DNA of 64,000 nucleotides from Pseudomonas agarici (GTDB taxonomy: Bacteria; Pseudomonadota; Gammaproteobacteria; Pseudomonadales; Pseudomonadaceae): positions 1 to 64,000 of the forward strand of contig NZ_FOAR01000007.1 of NCBI RefSeq assembly GCF_900109755.1. The letters are read 5' to 3'. The number at the start of each line of letters is the position of its first letter. Within the stretch, counting starts at the first letter, position 1. A program made the translations under genes and the position numbers. The notes under the pieces are model-generated. The model saw only the letters and a list, made by a program, of their open reading frames with translations. It had not been told where the DNA came from and did not search any database. Shown in pieces: positions 8,166 to 17,244 of the stretch.

Positions 8166-10175
8166 TCAATTGACCTTCACCAGGCCACCCTTGATGGTCA
8201 ACATGCCGCCGCCGTCCACGGTCTGTTCGGCACCGGCCTTGTTGGTCAGGCTGATGCCGGCGTCGTTGGTCATGCTGGTACCGGCCTTGTTATCCAGCGA
8301 GGTGCCGGCTTGGTTGCTCAGCGAAGTACCCGCCTTCTGGCTGATGGAGGTCGCGGCCTGAGCCGCCAGGTCGGCATCGCTCTTGATGGCGAAGCTGGCG
8401 CCGCTCTGCAGGGTCAGGGTGCCGGTCACCTTGATCGTCAGGTTGCCGTCCACGGTGAGACTGTAGTTGCCGCTGACCTGGTGTTGGTAATTGCCACCGG
8501 TGCTGTGGGTCTGGTCGGCGCCGACCTTCACCGTGCGGCTGTCCTTCACATCGAGGGTATCGCTGCCGGTCTGGAGAGTGACGCTACGCTTGCCCTTTTC
8601 CAGGGTCACGGTTTCGTCGCCGTCCTTCACCGTGCGGGTGCGGGCGTTCTGTACGGTGAGGGTTTCATCGTGGCCGACGGTCGCGGTGGTGTCGTTGAGC
8701 ACATTGATCTTGAAGTCTTTCTGGGCCTGGAGAAAGACTTCTTCGGCGTCCTTCTTGTCCTCGAAACGCAGTTCGTTGAAGCCACCACCACCTTTGGACG
8801 AGTTGGTTTTGATCCCGGACTGGGTCTGGTTCGTCGGCAGCGCGTAGGGCAGGGCATTGTCGCCGTTATAGACACAGCCGGTGACCAATGGCCGGTCCGG
8901 GTCACCGTCGATAAAGGTGACGATCACTTCCTGGCCGATCCGCGGCACGAACTGCATGCCGAAGCCCTTGCCGCTCCAGGGCAGGACCACGCGCACCCAG
9001 CAGGAGCTGGTTTCATCATGCTTGCCATCGCGGTCCCAGGGAAATTGCAGCTTGATCCGACCGTATTCATCGGTCCAGATCTCCTCGCCGGACTTGCCCA
9101 CCACCAGGGCGGTCTGTGTGTGCATGCGGGGCTTTGGCGTGTTGCGCGCCGGGCGAAAGGCGCTCGCCTTGGGAATTGCTTCGAAGCGATTGCGGTAGTT
9201 TTCGTGATCGACCTCGTGGGTTACCGAGGTCACTACCCAGTCGATATTCAGGCTGGCGTCATCATGGCCGGTGAGGGTGAACCAGTGACCCGGCACCAGC
9301 CAGCGGCAATCGCTTTCGCCGACAAAGCGTTTTTCCTGGCCGCGCAGGGCGTCCAGCCGCTGCTTGCTCAGGGTGTCGCCACGCGCCTTGGCCGTGTAGC
9401 CGCCGGGGTGTTCATACACCGTGCGCGGTCCGGCAACGGCTTCGGCCTGGGCATAAAGCGACGTGGTCGGGGTGGTGAATTCGTAGTCGGTGGTCTGATA
9501 GGTCCCGGCGACGGCCTGCAGGCATTGTTGGCCACAGCGGATGCCGTGCAGTTCGCGCACGCCGATTTCCTGGCCCAGATACGCTACTTTCGGTCCGTTG
9601 GGAATCTGCGGGAAAGCATCATTGCTGTCCGCCAGCACCAGGGTATGTTTGCCGTCTTCATGGGTGAAGAACCAGAAGATGCCTTCTTCCTCCAGCAGCC
9701 GCGAAACAAAGGCGAAATCGGTCTCGCCGTACTGGATGCAGTATGCGCGCGGGGTGTAGCTGGCGCTGAGCGACAGTTTGAAGTCACTGAAGGCATGGGC
9801 CTTGAAGATCGTGGTGACGATATCCGAAGTGCTGAGGTTCTGGAACACGCGGTTGTTGCTGGCGAGCGTCAGCCACCAGAGCCAGGGGCGCAATACCAGT
9901 TGGTAGCGCTCGGCGGTGGCATCGGCGGGCAGTTGGCGGATTTCGGCGACCAGCGCATCGAGTGGGCGAATCAGCGCGTCGTGATGAAAGGTTGTGGTGA
10001 CGTGGCTGGCGATGGCGCTGCTCAGGGTGAGGGAGGGGCCGTCGTTGAGGCCGAGCAGGTGGTATTGGCCGAGTTGGTTCAGGGCTTCTTCGCCGCAAAG
10101 GGATTGCGGATAAAGCGCCGACAGTGACGAAGCGCTGAGTGACACACTGGTGTTGCTATCGACTGAGCGGGGCAT
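8166..10175 (-). CDS. vgrG: Type VI secretion spike protein VgrG (TssI)
   Basis: This 669-residue protein forms the trimeric spike at the tip of the Hcp tube. The N-terminal gp27-like part is followed by the gp5-like OB domain, with WVRVVLPWSGKGFGMQFVPR, IGQEVIVTFIDGDPDRPLV and GCVYNG, which are hallmark segments. The C-terminal beta-helix ends in five octapeptide repeats and no extra effector domain is present, so it is a carrier rather than an evolved VgrG. ATG at 10175 is used; TTG at 10178 is possible. The preceding EEP nuclease gene stops only a few bases upstream, suggesting coupled translation and that the nuclease is its cargo. Confidence 0.95.
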   Translation of the reverse strand: MPRSVDSNTSVSLSASSLSALYPQSLCGEEALNQLGQYHLLGLNDGPSLTLSSAIASHVTTTFHHDALIRPLDALVAEIRQLPADATAERYQLVLRPWLWWLTLASNNRVFQNLSTSDIVTTIFKAHAFSDFKLSLSASYTPRAYCIQYGETDFAFVSRLLEEEGIFWFFTHEDGKHTLVLADSNDAFPQIPNGPKVAYLGQEIGVRELHGIRCGQQCLQAVAGTYQTTDYEFTTPTTSLYAQAEAVAGPRTVYEHPGGYTAKARGDTLSKQRLDALRGQEKRFVGESDCRWLVPGHWFTLTGHDDASLNIDWVVTSVTHEVDHENYRNRFEAIPKASAFRPARNTPKPRMHTQTALVVGKSGEEIWTDEYGRIKLQFPWDRDGKHDETSSCWVRVVLPWSGKGFGMQFVPRIGQEVIVTFIDGDPDRPLVTGCVYNGDNALPYALPTNQTQSGIKTNSSKGGGGFNELRFEDKKDAEEVFLQAQKDFKINVLNDTTATVGHDETLTVQNARTRTVKDGDETVTLEKGKRSVTLQTGSDTLDVKDSRTVKVGADQTHSTGGNYQHQVSGNYSLTVDGNLTIKVTGTLTLQSGASFAIKSDADLAAQAATSISQKAGTSLSNQAGTSLDNKAGTSMTNDAGISLTNKAGAEQTVDGGGMLTIKGGLVKVN
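8232..8351 (-). repeat. Five tandem octapeptide-coding repeats in the VgrG needle
   Basis: The encoded units are TSISQKAG, TSLSNQAG, TSLDNKAG, TSMTNDAG and ISLTNKAG. Eight-residue periodicity is typical of the triple-stranded beta-helix of phage gp5 and VgrG C-termini. The repeats lie at about residues 609-648, close to the end where a PAAR tip would sit. Confidence 0.7.
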
Positions 10176-10181
10176 CAATTA

Positions 10182-10967
10182 TCACCAGTGCAGGCGGGCG
10201 CAAAAGATGTCATGAACGCTGGCTGTTCCGTAGCTGTAGTCTTGGGAAAAATGAAAGTGCATATGTGCCGGAGAGGTTGCCAGGATGTGGTCGAGGTTAT
10301 TTGAAACGCCGTCGAAATCGTCCAGCGGCGTATAGCCGAAATAGTTTTTACCCAAGGCGGCCGGCTTTGCATTGAGATCACCGGCAATCACGATGAAGTC
10401 GGGAACGACACCCACCGCCACCATTGGGTTGCTAAGCAGTTGGCTGTGATCGAATGCCAGGTAAGCGTCGATCAAGGCGCCGCCGGTCATCGAGCCGACG
10501 ATGATCGGCAGGGTCGATACGCCCAAGGGCGCATGCCAGGTAATCAATAGAATGTTTATCGCGCCGACGGTCACCAGTGTATAGGCTGGGGTTCTGGCAG
10601 GAGGTGTCCAGCTGGATGCCTGCAAGGCGTTGCGGCCGGGCCATAACATGAAAAGAGGATCAGCCGCGTAATTCCACAGTGTCAATGGCGTTGTCACGGT
10701 AACGCTCAGGTCACGAGTGGCACATATATAACCCTTTCCACCGCCGCCAAGGTTTTCCTGGATGTGATGGACTGTGTAGCCTGCCAGCCCCGTCAGGTAG
10801 TTGCTGATATCCCCGCCGGGGGCTTGTTGGGCTTCCTGAATCAGGTAGACATCGATAAATGGATGACCCAAGTAGCCTCCCGGATTCACCGCCTGATTAC
10901 CAAGGCTGATGGCTTTGGCCGGACTTTCCCCGGTGCTATTCCATGTCAGGATTCTGATGGAGGTCAT
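10182..10967 (-). CDS. Endonuclease/exonuclease/phosphatase (CdtB/DNase I-like) protein, candidate T6SS effector
   Basis: This 261-residue protein has the EEP-fold motifs in order: TWN with Asn10, LIQEA with Glu45, TWHAPLG with His145, IAGDLNAKP with Asp197 and Asn199, NLDHIL with Asp226, and ASVHDIF with His252. The order and spacing fit cytolethal distending toxin subunit B and DNase I relatives. The usual Ser-Asp-His near the C-terminus reads Ser-Val-His, so the Asp that normally orients the catalytic His is absent, though an Asp follows the His. No signal peptide is visible. The gene lies immediately upstream of vgrG and downstream of the 286-residue unknown gene in the T6SS operon. A DNA- or phospholipid-cleaving effector is the best inference. 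Confidence 0.7.
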   Translation of the reverse strand: MTSIRILTWNSTGESPAKAISLGNQAVNPGGYLGHPFIDVYLIQEAQQAPGGDISNYLTGLAGYTVHHIQENLGGGGKGYICATRDLSVTVTTPLTLWNYAADPLFMLWPGRNALQASSWTPPARTPAYTLVTVGAINILLITWHAPLGVSTLPIIVGSMTGGALIDAYLAFDHSQLLSNPMVAVGVVPDFIVIAGDLNAKPAALGKNYFGYTPLDDFDGVSNNLDHILATSPAHMHFHFSQDYSYGTASVHDIFCARLHW

Positions 10968-11010
10968 TTTTTCTCTCAGCGCATTTTTTGTATTGTTGTT
11001 TTTGTTGTAT

Positions 11011-11871
11011 TTATGATTTTGTTATCGCGGGCAGATGCTCGGACAGTTTGGTAAAACTTATCGTTGACAGCGCATGCCATTCTCCATTGTTGAATATCGT
11101 TCCGGTGTTGACACTTTCCAGTGAAGCACCAATGATGAACTCGATGGCTGTCGCGGGTACGCTGTTTTTGCTGGTGACGGCGTTGCCTTGTGCGGAGTCT
11201 GGATATAATTTTCCAAGGTTGCTTTGGTGAACCCTGAGTAGCGCCATTTTTTCGTACAACCCCCCGCCAATGGTTTTTACATAACCTCCATAGTTTATGA
11301 TCATGTTTTGTTGATCGAAGAAGTAGATGTTCGTGCCAGCGACCATGAATTCTATTTCGTAGTAGGTTCTGACGTGGCGTATGGCTAGTTGCGTGAGAAA
11401 ATGATCGGGGTTGATTGCAATGAAGGCTCTTGCCAGAGAGGCGTAGGCTTTCTTGTAGTTAGTGTAAGTGTCCAGTTTAAGGGCCTTGAAGCTGCTCTTG
11501 TTGACAGTGCCTTTTCCAAGGAATTTGCAGTAACGCTCGATATATTCTTGGCTGTTAGCATCGAGCCATAGATTGTCAATGCGCGTCGGTGGAGTCGTGG
11601 AATAGTCTATTTCACCTGTGATCAGCGGCGGTTCTAAGATGATTCCTGGATTCGCTGCTTGTAGTATGCTCTCTATGCTATGCCCATCTTTAAGAATTTT
11701 GAAAAGGAATTCTCGGACAAAACTTTCTACTTTTCCCGCTTCGCTGGCCGTGCGATCTTGGGCCGTAGCCCCCTGCGCCAGGCCCGCAGGCCGATTCACT
11801 CGCGGAGCCAGGCCATATAGTTTGATGCTGAATAGATTCTTTACGTTGGTTACTTGGTAATAAAACGACAT
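11011..11871 (-). CDS. Unrecognised protein between clpV and the EEP nuclease gene
   Basis: This 286-residue protein starts MSFYYQVTNVKNLF. The ATG at 11871 is chosen because the longer frame runs back into clpV and lacks other support. I recognise no family, signal peptide or clear membrane segment. An aromatic-rich middle contains HVRTYYEIEFMVAG and IYFFDQQNMIINYGGYV; the C-terminal part contains ATAIEFIIGASLESVNTG. The gene is visibly richer in A and T than its T6SS neighbours, which suggests separate acquisition. It lies 35 bases after clpV and 43 bases before the nuclease gene on the same strand, so it may be an adaptor, an immunity protein or a second effector. None of these can be shown from sequence alone. 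Confidence 0.75.
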   Translation of the reverse strand: MSFYYQVTNVKNLFSIKLYGLAPRVNRPAGLAQGATAQDRTASEAGKVESFVREFLFKILKDGHSIESILQAANPGIILEPPLITGEIDYSTTPPTRIDNLWLDANSQEYIERYCKFLGKGTVNKSSFKALKLDTYTNYKKAYASLARAFIAINPDHFLTQLAIRHVRTYYEIEFMVAGTNIYFFDQQNMIINYGGYVKTIGGGLYEKMALLRVHQSNLGKLYPDSAQGNAVTSKNSVPATAIEFIIGASLESVNTGTIFNNGEWHALSTISFTKLSEHLPAITKS

Positions 11872-11906
11872 TGTAAGTCCCTGTATAGAGTCCAGGCCAC
11901 TAGTCT

Positions 11907-14465
11907 TCACTCCAGTACCCATTCCGCCAACTTTCCGGTCACTTGTGTCATCAATACGTTCTCGACATCGCGGGCACCCGCCGCGCTGCACTTGGCCAAC
12001 ACCGCCTTGACAATCCCCGCATCAAACTCGAACTGCTTGCCGGTGGCCGCCTTGTAGCGCTCGCGCAGCTTCTCCAGTTTCGCCAGGACGATTGCTTCCA
12101 GCGTCGTCTCGTCCAGTGGCCGATAAGGCACTGTTGTCATGCGTGCCAGGAACGCCGGTCGGAAGGCCTGCACCAGCACCTTGCGCAGACGCTCGTTAAA
12201 GGCATCGTTGCCCAACTGCGCAATCGGTGTATCGAGAATCAATTGCGCACCGACATTGCTGGTCGCCAGCATCACGGTGTTCTTGAAGTCCACCACCAGC
12301 CCGGTGCCGTCCTCCATCACGCCCTTGTCGAAGACGTTGTAGAACGCTTCCAGCACGTCCGGGTGGGCCTTTTCGATTTCATCCAGCAGCACCACCGAAT
12401 AAGGTTTGCGCCGCACGGCTTCGGTCAGTACGCCACCGCTGCCATAACCGACATAGCCGGGCGGGGCGCCTTTCAGTTGGCTGACGGTATGGGCTTCCTG
12501 GTACTCGGAAAGATTGATGCTGATCAGGTTGCGTTCGCCGCCATACAAGGCGTCCGCCAGGGCATAAGCGGTTTCGGTCTTGCCCACGCCGGTAGGGCCA
12601 AGCAGCAGAAATACCCCCACCGGTTTTTGTGGATCGGTCAGCCCGGCCCGATAGGCCTGCAAACGCTGGGCTATGGTTCCCAGAGCCGCCGATTGGCCCA
12701 TCACCCGCTGGCCCATGCGTTGTCCGAGGGTGCGTACCGCATGGGCTTCGTCGGCGAGCATCTTGCCCACGGGAATCCCGGTCCAACCGGCAATCACCGC
12801 CGCCACGGTTTTCGAATCGACCTGTTCGGGTACCAGTGGATCGTCCTGGCGAATGGCATCGAGCCCGGCTTCCAGGCGCACCAGTTCGGCGGCAAGGGTG
12901 TCGATGCGACTGTCGGTTTCTTCGTCGGATTTGCCGTTGTCCAGGCTGTCGCTCAAGGCGAGCAATTCACGGCGTTTTTCCAACAGTTCGCGCACGGCCT
13001 CGCGCTCTTCGCCCCAGCGGATTTCCAGCTCGTGAATGGCTTGCAGATTGTCGGTGGATTCGCTTTCCAGCACGGTGATGCGTTCACGATGATCCAGCCC
13101 CGTCGCTTGTTCGCGGCGCAAGCGGTCGAGTTCTTCCTTGAGGCTCTGCTGGCGATGACGCAGGCTTTCCAATGGTGGCGGAATATCGTGCTGGCCGAGA
13201 GCGACCCGTGCGCAGGCGGTGTCGAGAATGCTGATGGCCTTGTCCGGCAGTTGTCGTCCGGAGATGTAGCGGTGGGACAACTTGACTGCGTCGTGAATCG
13301 CCGCATCCAGCACCTGCACGCCGTGGTGCTGTTCCAGCTTGGCGGCCACGCCCCGGAGCATTTCCACGGCAGTGGTTTCGTTGGGCTCTTCAACCTGCAC
13401 CAACTGGAAACGCCGGGCCAGGGCCGGGTCCTTCTCGAAGTATTTCTTGTATTCCATCCAGGTGGTGGCGGCGAGGGTGCGTAATTCGCCTCGGGCCAGC
13501 GCCGGCTTGAGCAGATTGGCCGCATCGCTGCCACCTTCCGCGCCGCCTGCGCCGATTAGGGTATGGGCTTCGTCGATAAACAGGATGATCGGTTTATCGG
13601 CGGTGCGAACCGCATCGATCACCCCCTTGAGGCGTTGTTCGAATTCGCCCTTGATCCCGGCCCCGGCCTGCAACAGGCCCAGATCCAACACCCGCAGGCT
13701 GACTTCCTGTAACGAGGGTGGCACGTCGCCGGCGGCAATGCGCAGGGCCAGGCCCTCGACCACTGCCGTCTTGCCGACCCCCGGCGCGCCCACCAGGATC
13801 GGGTTGTTCTGCCGGCGCCGCAGGAGGATATCGATGCACTGGCGGATCTCGCCGTCGCGGCCGACGATGGGGTCGATGCGCCCAGCGTGGGCATCGGCGG
13901 TGAGGTCCTGGGTGTATTGGTCGAGCACTGAGTCCCGCGCCGTGTTCTGCTGGGCGGGCTTCTCCTTGGCAGCGGCAGTCGAACGTTTCGGCCCGCTGTG
14001 TTCGCGAGAGTTCTCCGTCCATTCCAGCAGATTGGCGCGCAGGGTATCGCGAGGAATCTTCAGCAGCGACGAGGCGCTGTTGAGCAGCAGGCTGCGCCGC
14101 TCATCGCGATCGAGCAGGGCCAATAGCAACAACCCCGAGCGAATGCTATCGAGGCCGAGCACGCTGGCCTGGACCACCACATCTTCCAGCAGGCCGATGG
14201 TCTGTGCCGACAGGGCTGGGGTGCGGGTGCTGCCGGACTTGAACAGTTCCAGCGCCTGGTTGATCTGCGCCGACAAGGCATCGCGCTCCAGGCCGAAACG
14301 CGGCAGCAGCCAGGCAAAGTCACCGCCTTCGATCTCCAGCAGTTCCAGCAACAGGTGCTCGATTTCCACATAGTGATGACCCCGTTGCAGGCAGCGCTGG
14401 GCAGCCTTTTCCAGAGCGCGACGGTTGTCGGCGTTGAGGCGTCCGATCAGGCTGCCCAGTTCCAT
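11907..14465 (-). CDS. clpV: T6SS AAA+ ATPase ClpV (TssH)
   Basis: This 852-residue hexameric unfoldase disassembles contracted TssB-TssC sheaths for reuse. The N-terminal Clp_N domain (about 1-150) binds TssC. The first AAA+ module has Walker A GAPGVGKT (226-233) and Walker B ILFIDEA (about 294-300). A coiled-coil middle domain covers about 430-540. The second module has GPTGVGKT (623-630) and the ClpB-like segment GAPPGYVGYG. All nucleotide-binding motifs look intact. It starts two bases after the tssG stop and is followed by the cargo genes. Confidence 0.96.
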   Translation of the reverse strand: MELGSLIGRLNADNRRALEKAAQRCLQRGHHYVEIEHLLLELLEIEGGDFAWLLPRFGLERDALSAQINQALELFKSGSTRTPALSAQTIGLLEDVVVQASVLGLDSIRSGLLLLALLDRDERRSLLLNSASSLLKIPRDTLRANLLEWTENSREHSGPKRSTAAAKEKPAQQNTARDSVLDQYTQDLTADAHAGRIDPIVGRDGEIRQCIDILLRRRQNNPILVGAPGVGKTAVVEGLALRIAAGDVPPSLQEVSLRVLDLGLLQAGAGIKGEFEQRLKGVIDAVRTADKPIILFIDEAHTLIGAGGAEGGSDAANLLKPALARGELRTLAATTWMEYKKYFEKDPALARRFQLVQVEEPNETTAVEMLRGVAAKLEQHHGVQVLDAAIHDAVKLSHRYISGRQLPDKAISILDTACARVALGQHDIPPPLESLRHRQQSLKEELDRLRREQATGLDHRERITVLESESTDNLQAIHELEIRWGEEREAVRELLEKRRELLALSDSLDNGKSDEETDSRIDTLAAELVRLEAGLDAIRQDDPLVPEQVDSKTVAAVIAGWTGIPVGKMLADEAHAVRTLGQRMGQRVMGQSAALGTIAQRLQAYRAGLTDPQKPVGVFLLLGPTGVGKTETAYALADALYGGERNLISINLSEYQEAHTVSQLKGAPPGYVGYGSGGVLTEAVRRKPYSVVLLDEIEKAHPDVLEAFYNVFDKGVMEDGTGLVVDFKNTVMLATSNVGAQLILDTPIAQLGNDAFNERLRKVLVQAFRPAFLARMTTVPYRPLDETTLEAIVLAKLEKLRERYKAATGKQFEFDAGIVKAVLAKCSAAGARDVENVLMTQVTGKLAEWVLE

Positions 14466-14467
14466 GC

Positions 14468-15487
14468 TCAGGTGATCTCCTGTGGGCGCAAGCGAGTTTC
14501 GATTCGTTGCACATGGTCAGTGGGTTGCGCTTGCAGGCCGCCATTCCAACTCAGTTGCGGCGGTGCGCCGCTGTCGAGGGTCAATGGCCCGGCGTCGCTG
14601 ATCAGCAGGGTCAGGTTGCAGTCCAAGTCAGGGCCGAAGTACAGGCCGGCGAGAGCGGCCAGGGCCGGATGGGCCTCGCCGTCGGGGAGAAAGCGCGCAG
14701 CCTGGCGGTTGCGCAGCGGGCCCAGGGTCAGGCGGATACCGGCATGTTCATCCCAGACCCGTGTGCCGGCGACGGCATCGCGCCCCAGGGTCAGATTGCG
14801 GCCACCGGGTAGCATGCGACTGCGACTGGCCGAGGGGATCTCCCGCCAGGCACCGATATAGGCCTCGACCGCCACCGGTATGTTGAAATGCCCGCGTACC
14901 ACCGCCGCGAACCCCGCCAATGACCGTCGCCCGCCAGCGAACAGCGCGCTGCGTGCCAGTACCGCCGCATCGGGCAAGGCACCGCGATCATGCAGGGCGT
15001 TGGGCAACAAGCCCGTCAAGGCGCGCAACTGGCGGTGTACAGGGGTGGCGGCGGGCAATGCAAAGCCCACGGCGACCCGGTGCTTGCGCATCACCCGATA
15101 CAGCAGGCTGATCAATCGGTGCTGGAACAGATCGAGGAACTCGGCAGGGGCGTGGTCCTTCTGCCGGGCTCGTTGTTGCAACCATTCCTGGTCGGCGTAG
15201 GGCAATGGCCCATCGGGGCCGCCGAGACCGAACACCGGCGTGGTCAACACCGGTTGCCGGCCCTCGGTTTCCTTCAGGCTTTGCACTTCACTGCTGGGGA
15301 ACAATGGTGTCAACGGTCCGCGCAGGCGCATGGCCTCGGCGTCGGGTGCGGTGCCGGTGCCCAGTGGCACCGCCTGCGGACATTCGCATTCGAGCAACAA
15401 CAGGGCCTGCAACAATTCGAAGGCCTGCGGGGCGTCGCGCAGTTGTCGACTCAGAGGGACAGTGGCTGGCCGGGTTGGGGTTGCCAT
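14468..15487 (-). CDS. tssG: T6SS baseplate protein TssG
   Basis: This 339-residue protein of the TssG (VasB/ImpH) family forms the baseplate wedge with TssF, TssE and TssK. It has the family's N-terminal AFELLQALLLLE, the FLDLFQHRLISLLYR segment in the centre and GAWREIP further on. Its length is typical. It overlaps the end of tssF by 37 bases and is followed two bases later by clpV, the usual T6SS order. Confidence 0.93.
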   Translation of the reverse strand: MATPTRPATVPLSRQLRDAPQAFELLQALLLLECECPQAVPLGTGTAPDAEAMRLRGPLTPLFPSSEVQSLKETEGRQPVLTTPVFGLGGPDGPLPYADQEWLQQRARQKDHAPAEFLDLFQHRLISLLYRVMRKHRVAVGFALPAATPVHRQLRALTGLLPNALHDRGALPDAAVLARSALFAGGRRSLAGFAAVVRGHFNIPVAVEAYIGAWREIPSASRSRMLPGGRNLTLGRDAVAGTRVWDEHAGIRLTLGPLRNRQAARFLPDGEAHPALAALAGLYFGPDLDCNLTLLISDAGPLTLDSGAPPQLSWNGGLQAQPTDHVQRIETRLRPQEIT

Positions 15488-17244
15488 GTCTTGACCTCCT
15501 TGTCGGACTGGACCAGCACCGTGCGCACGAAGCGATTGGCGGTGGCATAGAGTGAGAAGAACTGTGCCAGCACGGCGCTAAACAGCACCGCACTATGGCC
15601 GACAAAGCGTTGCGGATCTAATTGCACGCGCACTTCCAGGCCATTGCGCCAACCGCGCCAGGCATCTTCGCCGACATGCGCGGCCACCCGCTCGCAGGTC
15701 ATTCCCAGCAGTCCTTCGATCTGCCGACGGACACTGGCCTCGTCGCGCAGGTTATGCAGTTCGAGGATTTCCTTGAGGGCGTCGAGGGCTCGCGGGCCTT
15801 CCACCAGCGACAGGTGATTGAGGGTCAGTTGCGACACCAGTTTCCAGCGCGACTCGCCATCCAGGCGCGGCAGGCTCTGCGGGCTGGGCGGATTGCGCAG
15901 GCGTGCCCAGGCCACCGGGCCGGGGCGCTCGAAACCCAGTGGCGTACCGGCGCCGAGGCTTTGCGCCAGGTATCGGTTGGTACACAGCAGTTCGGCGGTG
16001 ACACTGTATTGCGGTGCGTCTTCGCGGGGGTTGAACCGGGTGTCCACCAGGCTCAGCATCAGGTCGCTGCCCAACCGGTTGGGCGTCAGCCCGCTGATGC
16101 GCCGGGCATGCCAGTACAGGTGGCTTTCGCCCAGCGCATGCTGGCTGCCGTAGTAGGCCGCAACCTTCTGCACGCCGTGTGGGGTCATGGCACGCAAGCC
16201 ACGGATGCTGTGGATCTCCACGCTGTTTTCCCGGTGGCTGTCGGCGACCAGCCGGTATTCGCTACGGGTGCCGTCCGGGCGCAGGGGTTCGGATGTGCGC
16301 GGAAACAGATTGAGCGCCGGACAGCAGCCCAAGACGATATCGCTGGCCTGCAGGCGCAGACGGCTGCCAGGCGTGCGGTCGAATACCAGGTACAGATAGA
16401 GGATGTCACTGTCGTCCCGGCCACCGCCGAAAGGCACATCGAAGAAGCTGAATTTATCCGGGAAGGCAAAGTATTCAGCCAGCAGGCGCAGGCCCGGATG
16501 GACGCCGTCTTCTTCCGGCAATAAAGCTTCGTCGCTGGCGAAACCGACTATCTGCGGTAAACCGTCGAGGGGTTGTGGCGGGGCGCCGGGCGGACCGGCG
16601 AGTACGTGGGTGGCATGGGCACCGAGCAGGTCGTAGAGCGTGGCGTTGACCACCGGTGAGGCGCCCAGGTGCAAACGCAATTGGTGCGCCGCCAGCTCTG
16701 ACCAGAGGGTCTTGCCTTGACAGCGAAAGCTCAGGCGCAGGGCCGAGCGTGCCTGGTTCAGCCCGGTCAGGGCCTGGGCTTCATCACGGTCGAGCAACAC
16801 CGCCTCGGTGATCTCCAGGGGCCACAGATTGACCTCGGCGCTGGTGCGCAAATGGATGCTGTCACCTTGGCGGGTGGTGACGAACAGTGGCGTATCCCGA
16901 GGCAGACGATAGCCGGCGGCCAGATTGCCTTTGCTCGGGTCCGGTTGGAACTGGACGATGGCACAGGAGGGTAAAGGGCGCACCGCCAGGGGATAGAGTT
17001 GTTCCAGTAGGGCGTCGCTGAATTGCGCATAGTCATCGTCCAGCCGGCGCTGCAGGCGTGCGGTCAGCAGGGCGAAACCTTCCAGCAGGCGTTCGACATG
17101 GGGGTCGGGGCATTCGCCGGGCGACAGCTCCAGCCGGCGTGCCACCTTGGGGTATTGTTGGGCAAAGATGCTTCCGGCATGCCGCAGCCAGGTCAGCTCC
17201 CGTTGGTAATAATCGAGCAGTTCAGCGTCAATCGAATCGCTCAT
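15451..17244 (-). CDS. tssF: T6SS baseplate protein TssF
   Basis: This 597-residue protein of the TssF (VasA/ImpG) family starts MSDSIDAELLDYYQRELTWL and continues with FAQQYPKVARRLEL, both family hallmarks. PHVERLLEGFALLTARLQRR follows. ATG at 17244 gives this canonical N-terminus; a longer in-frame extension lies wholly within tssE. It overlaps tssE by 17 bases and tssG by 37, which suggests translational coupling of the baseplate wedge subunits. Confidence 0.95.
   Translation of the reverse strand: MSDSIDAELLDYYQRELTWLRHAGSIFAQQYPKVARRLELSPGECPDPHVERLLEGFALLTARLQRRLDDDYAQFSDALLEQLYPLAVRPLPSCAIVQFQPDPSKGNLAAGYRLPRDTPLFVTTRQGDSIHLRTSAEVNLWPLEITEAVLLDRDEAQALTGLNQARSALRLSFRCQGKTLWSELAAHQLRLHLGASPVVNATLYDLLGAHATHVLAGPPGAPPQPLDGLPQIVGFASDEALLPEEDGVHPGLRLLAEYFAFPDKFSFFDVPFGGGRDDSDILYLYLVFDRTPGSRLRLQASDIVLGCCPALNLFPRTSEPLRPDGTRSEYRLVADSHRENSVEIHSIRGLRAMTPHGVQKVAAYYGSQHALGESHLYWHARRISGLTPNRLGSDLMLSLVDTRFNPREDAPQYSVTAELLCTNRYLAQSLGAGTPLGFERPGPVAWARLRNPPSPQSLPRLDGESRWKLVSQLTLNHLSLVEGPRALDALKEILELHNLRDEASVRRQIEGLLGMTCERVAAHVGEDAWRGWRNGLEVRVQLDPQRFVGHSAVLFSAVLAQFFSLYATANRFVRTVLVQSDKEVKTWQPQPGQPLSL

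Noticed and set aside
7710-10127. 805-codon open frame on the plus strand
   Set aside because: It lies antisense to vgrG and the MORN gene, has no ribosome site or recognisable domain, and follows from high GC at third codon positions of the real genes.
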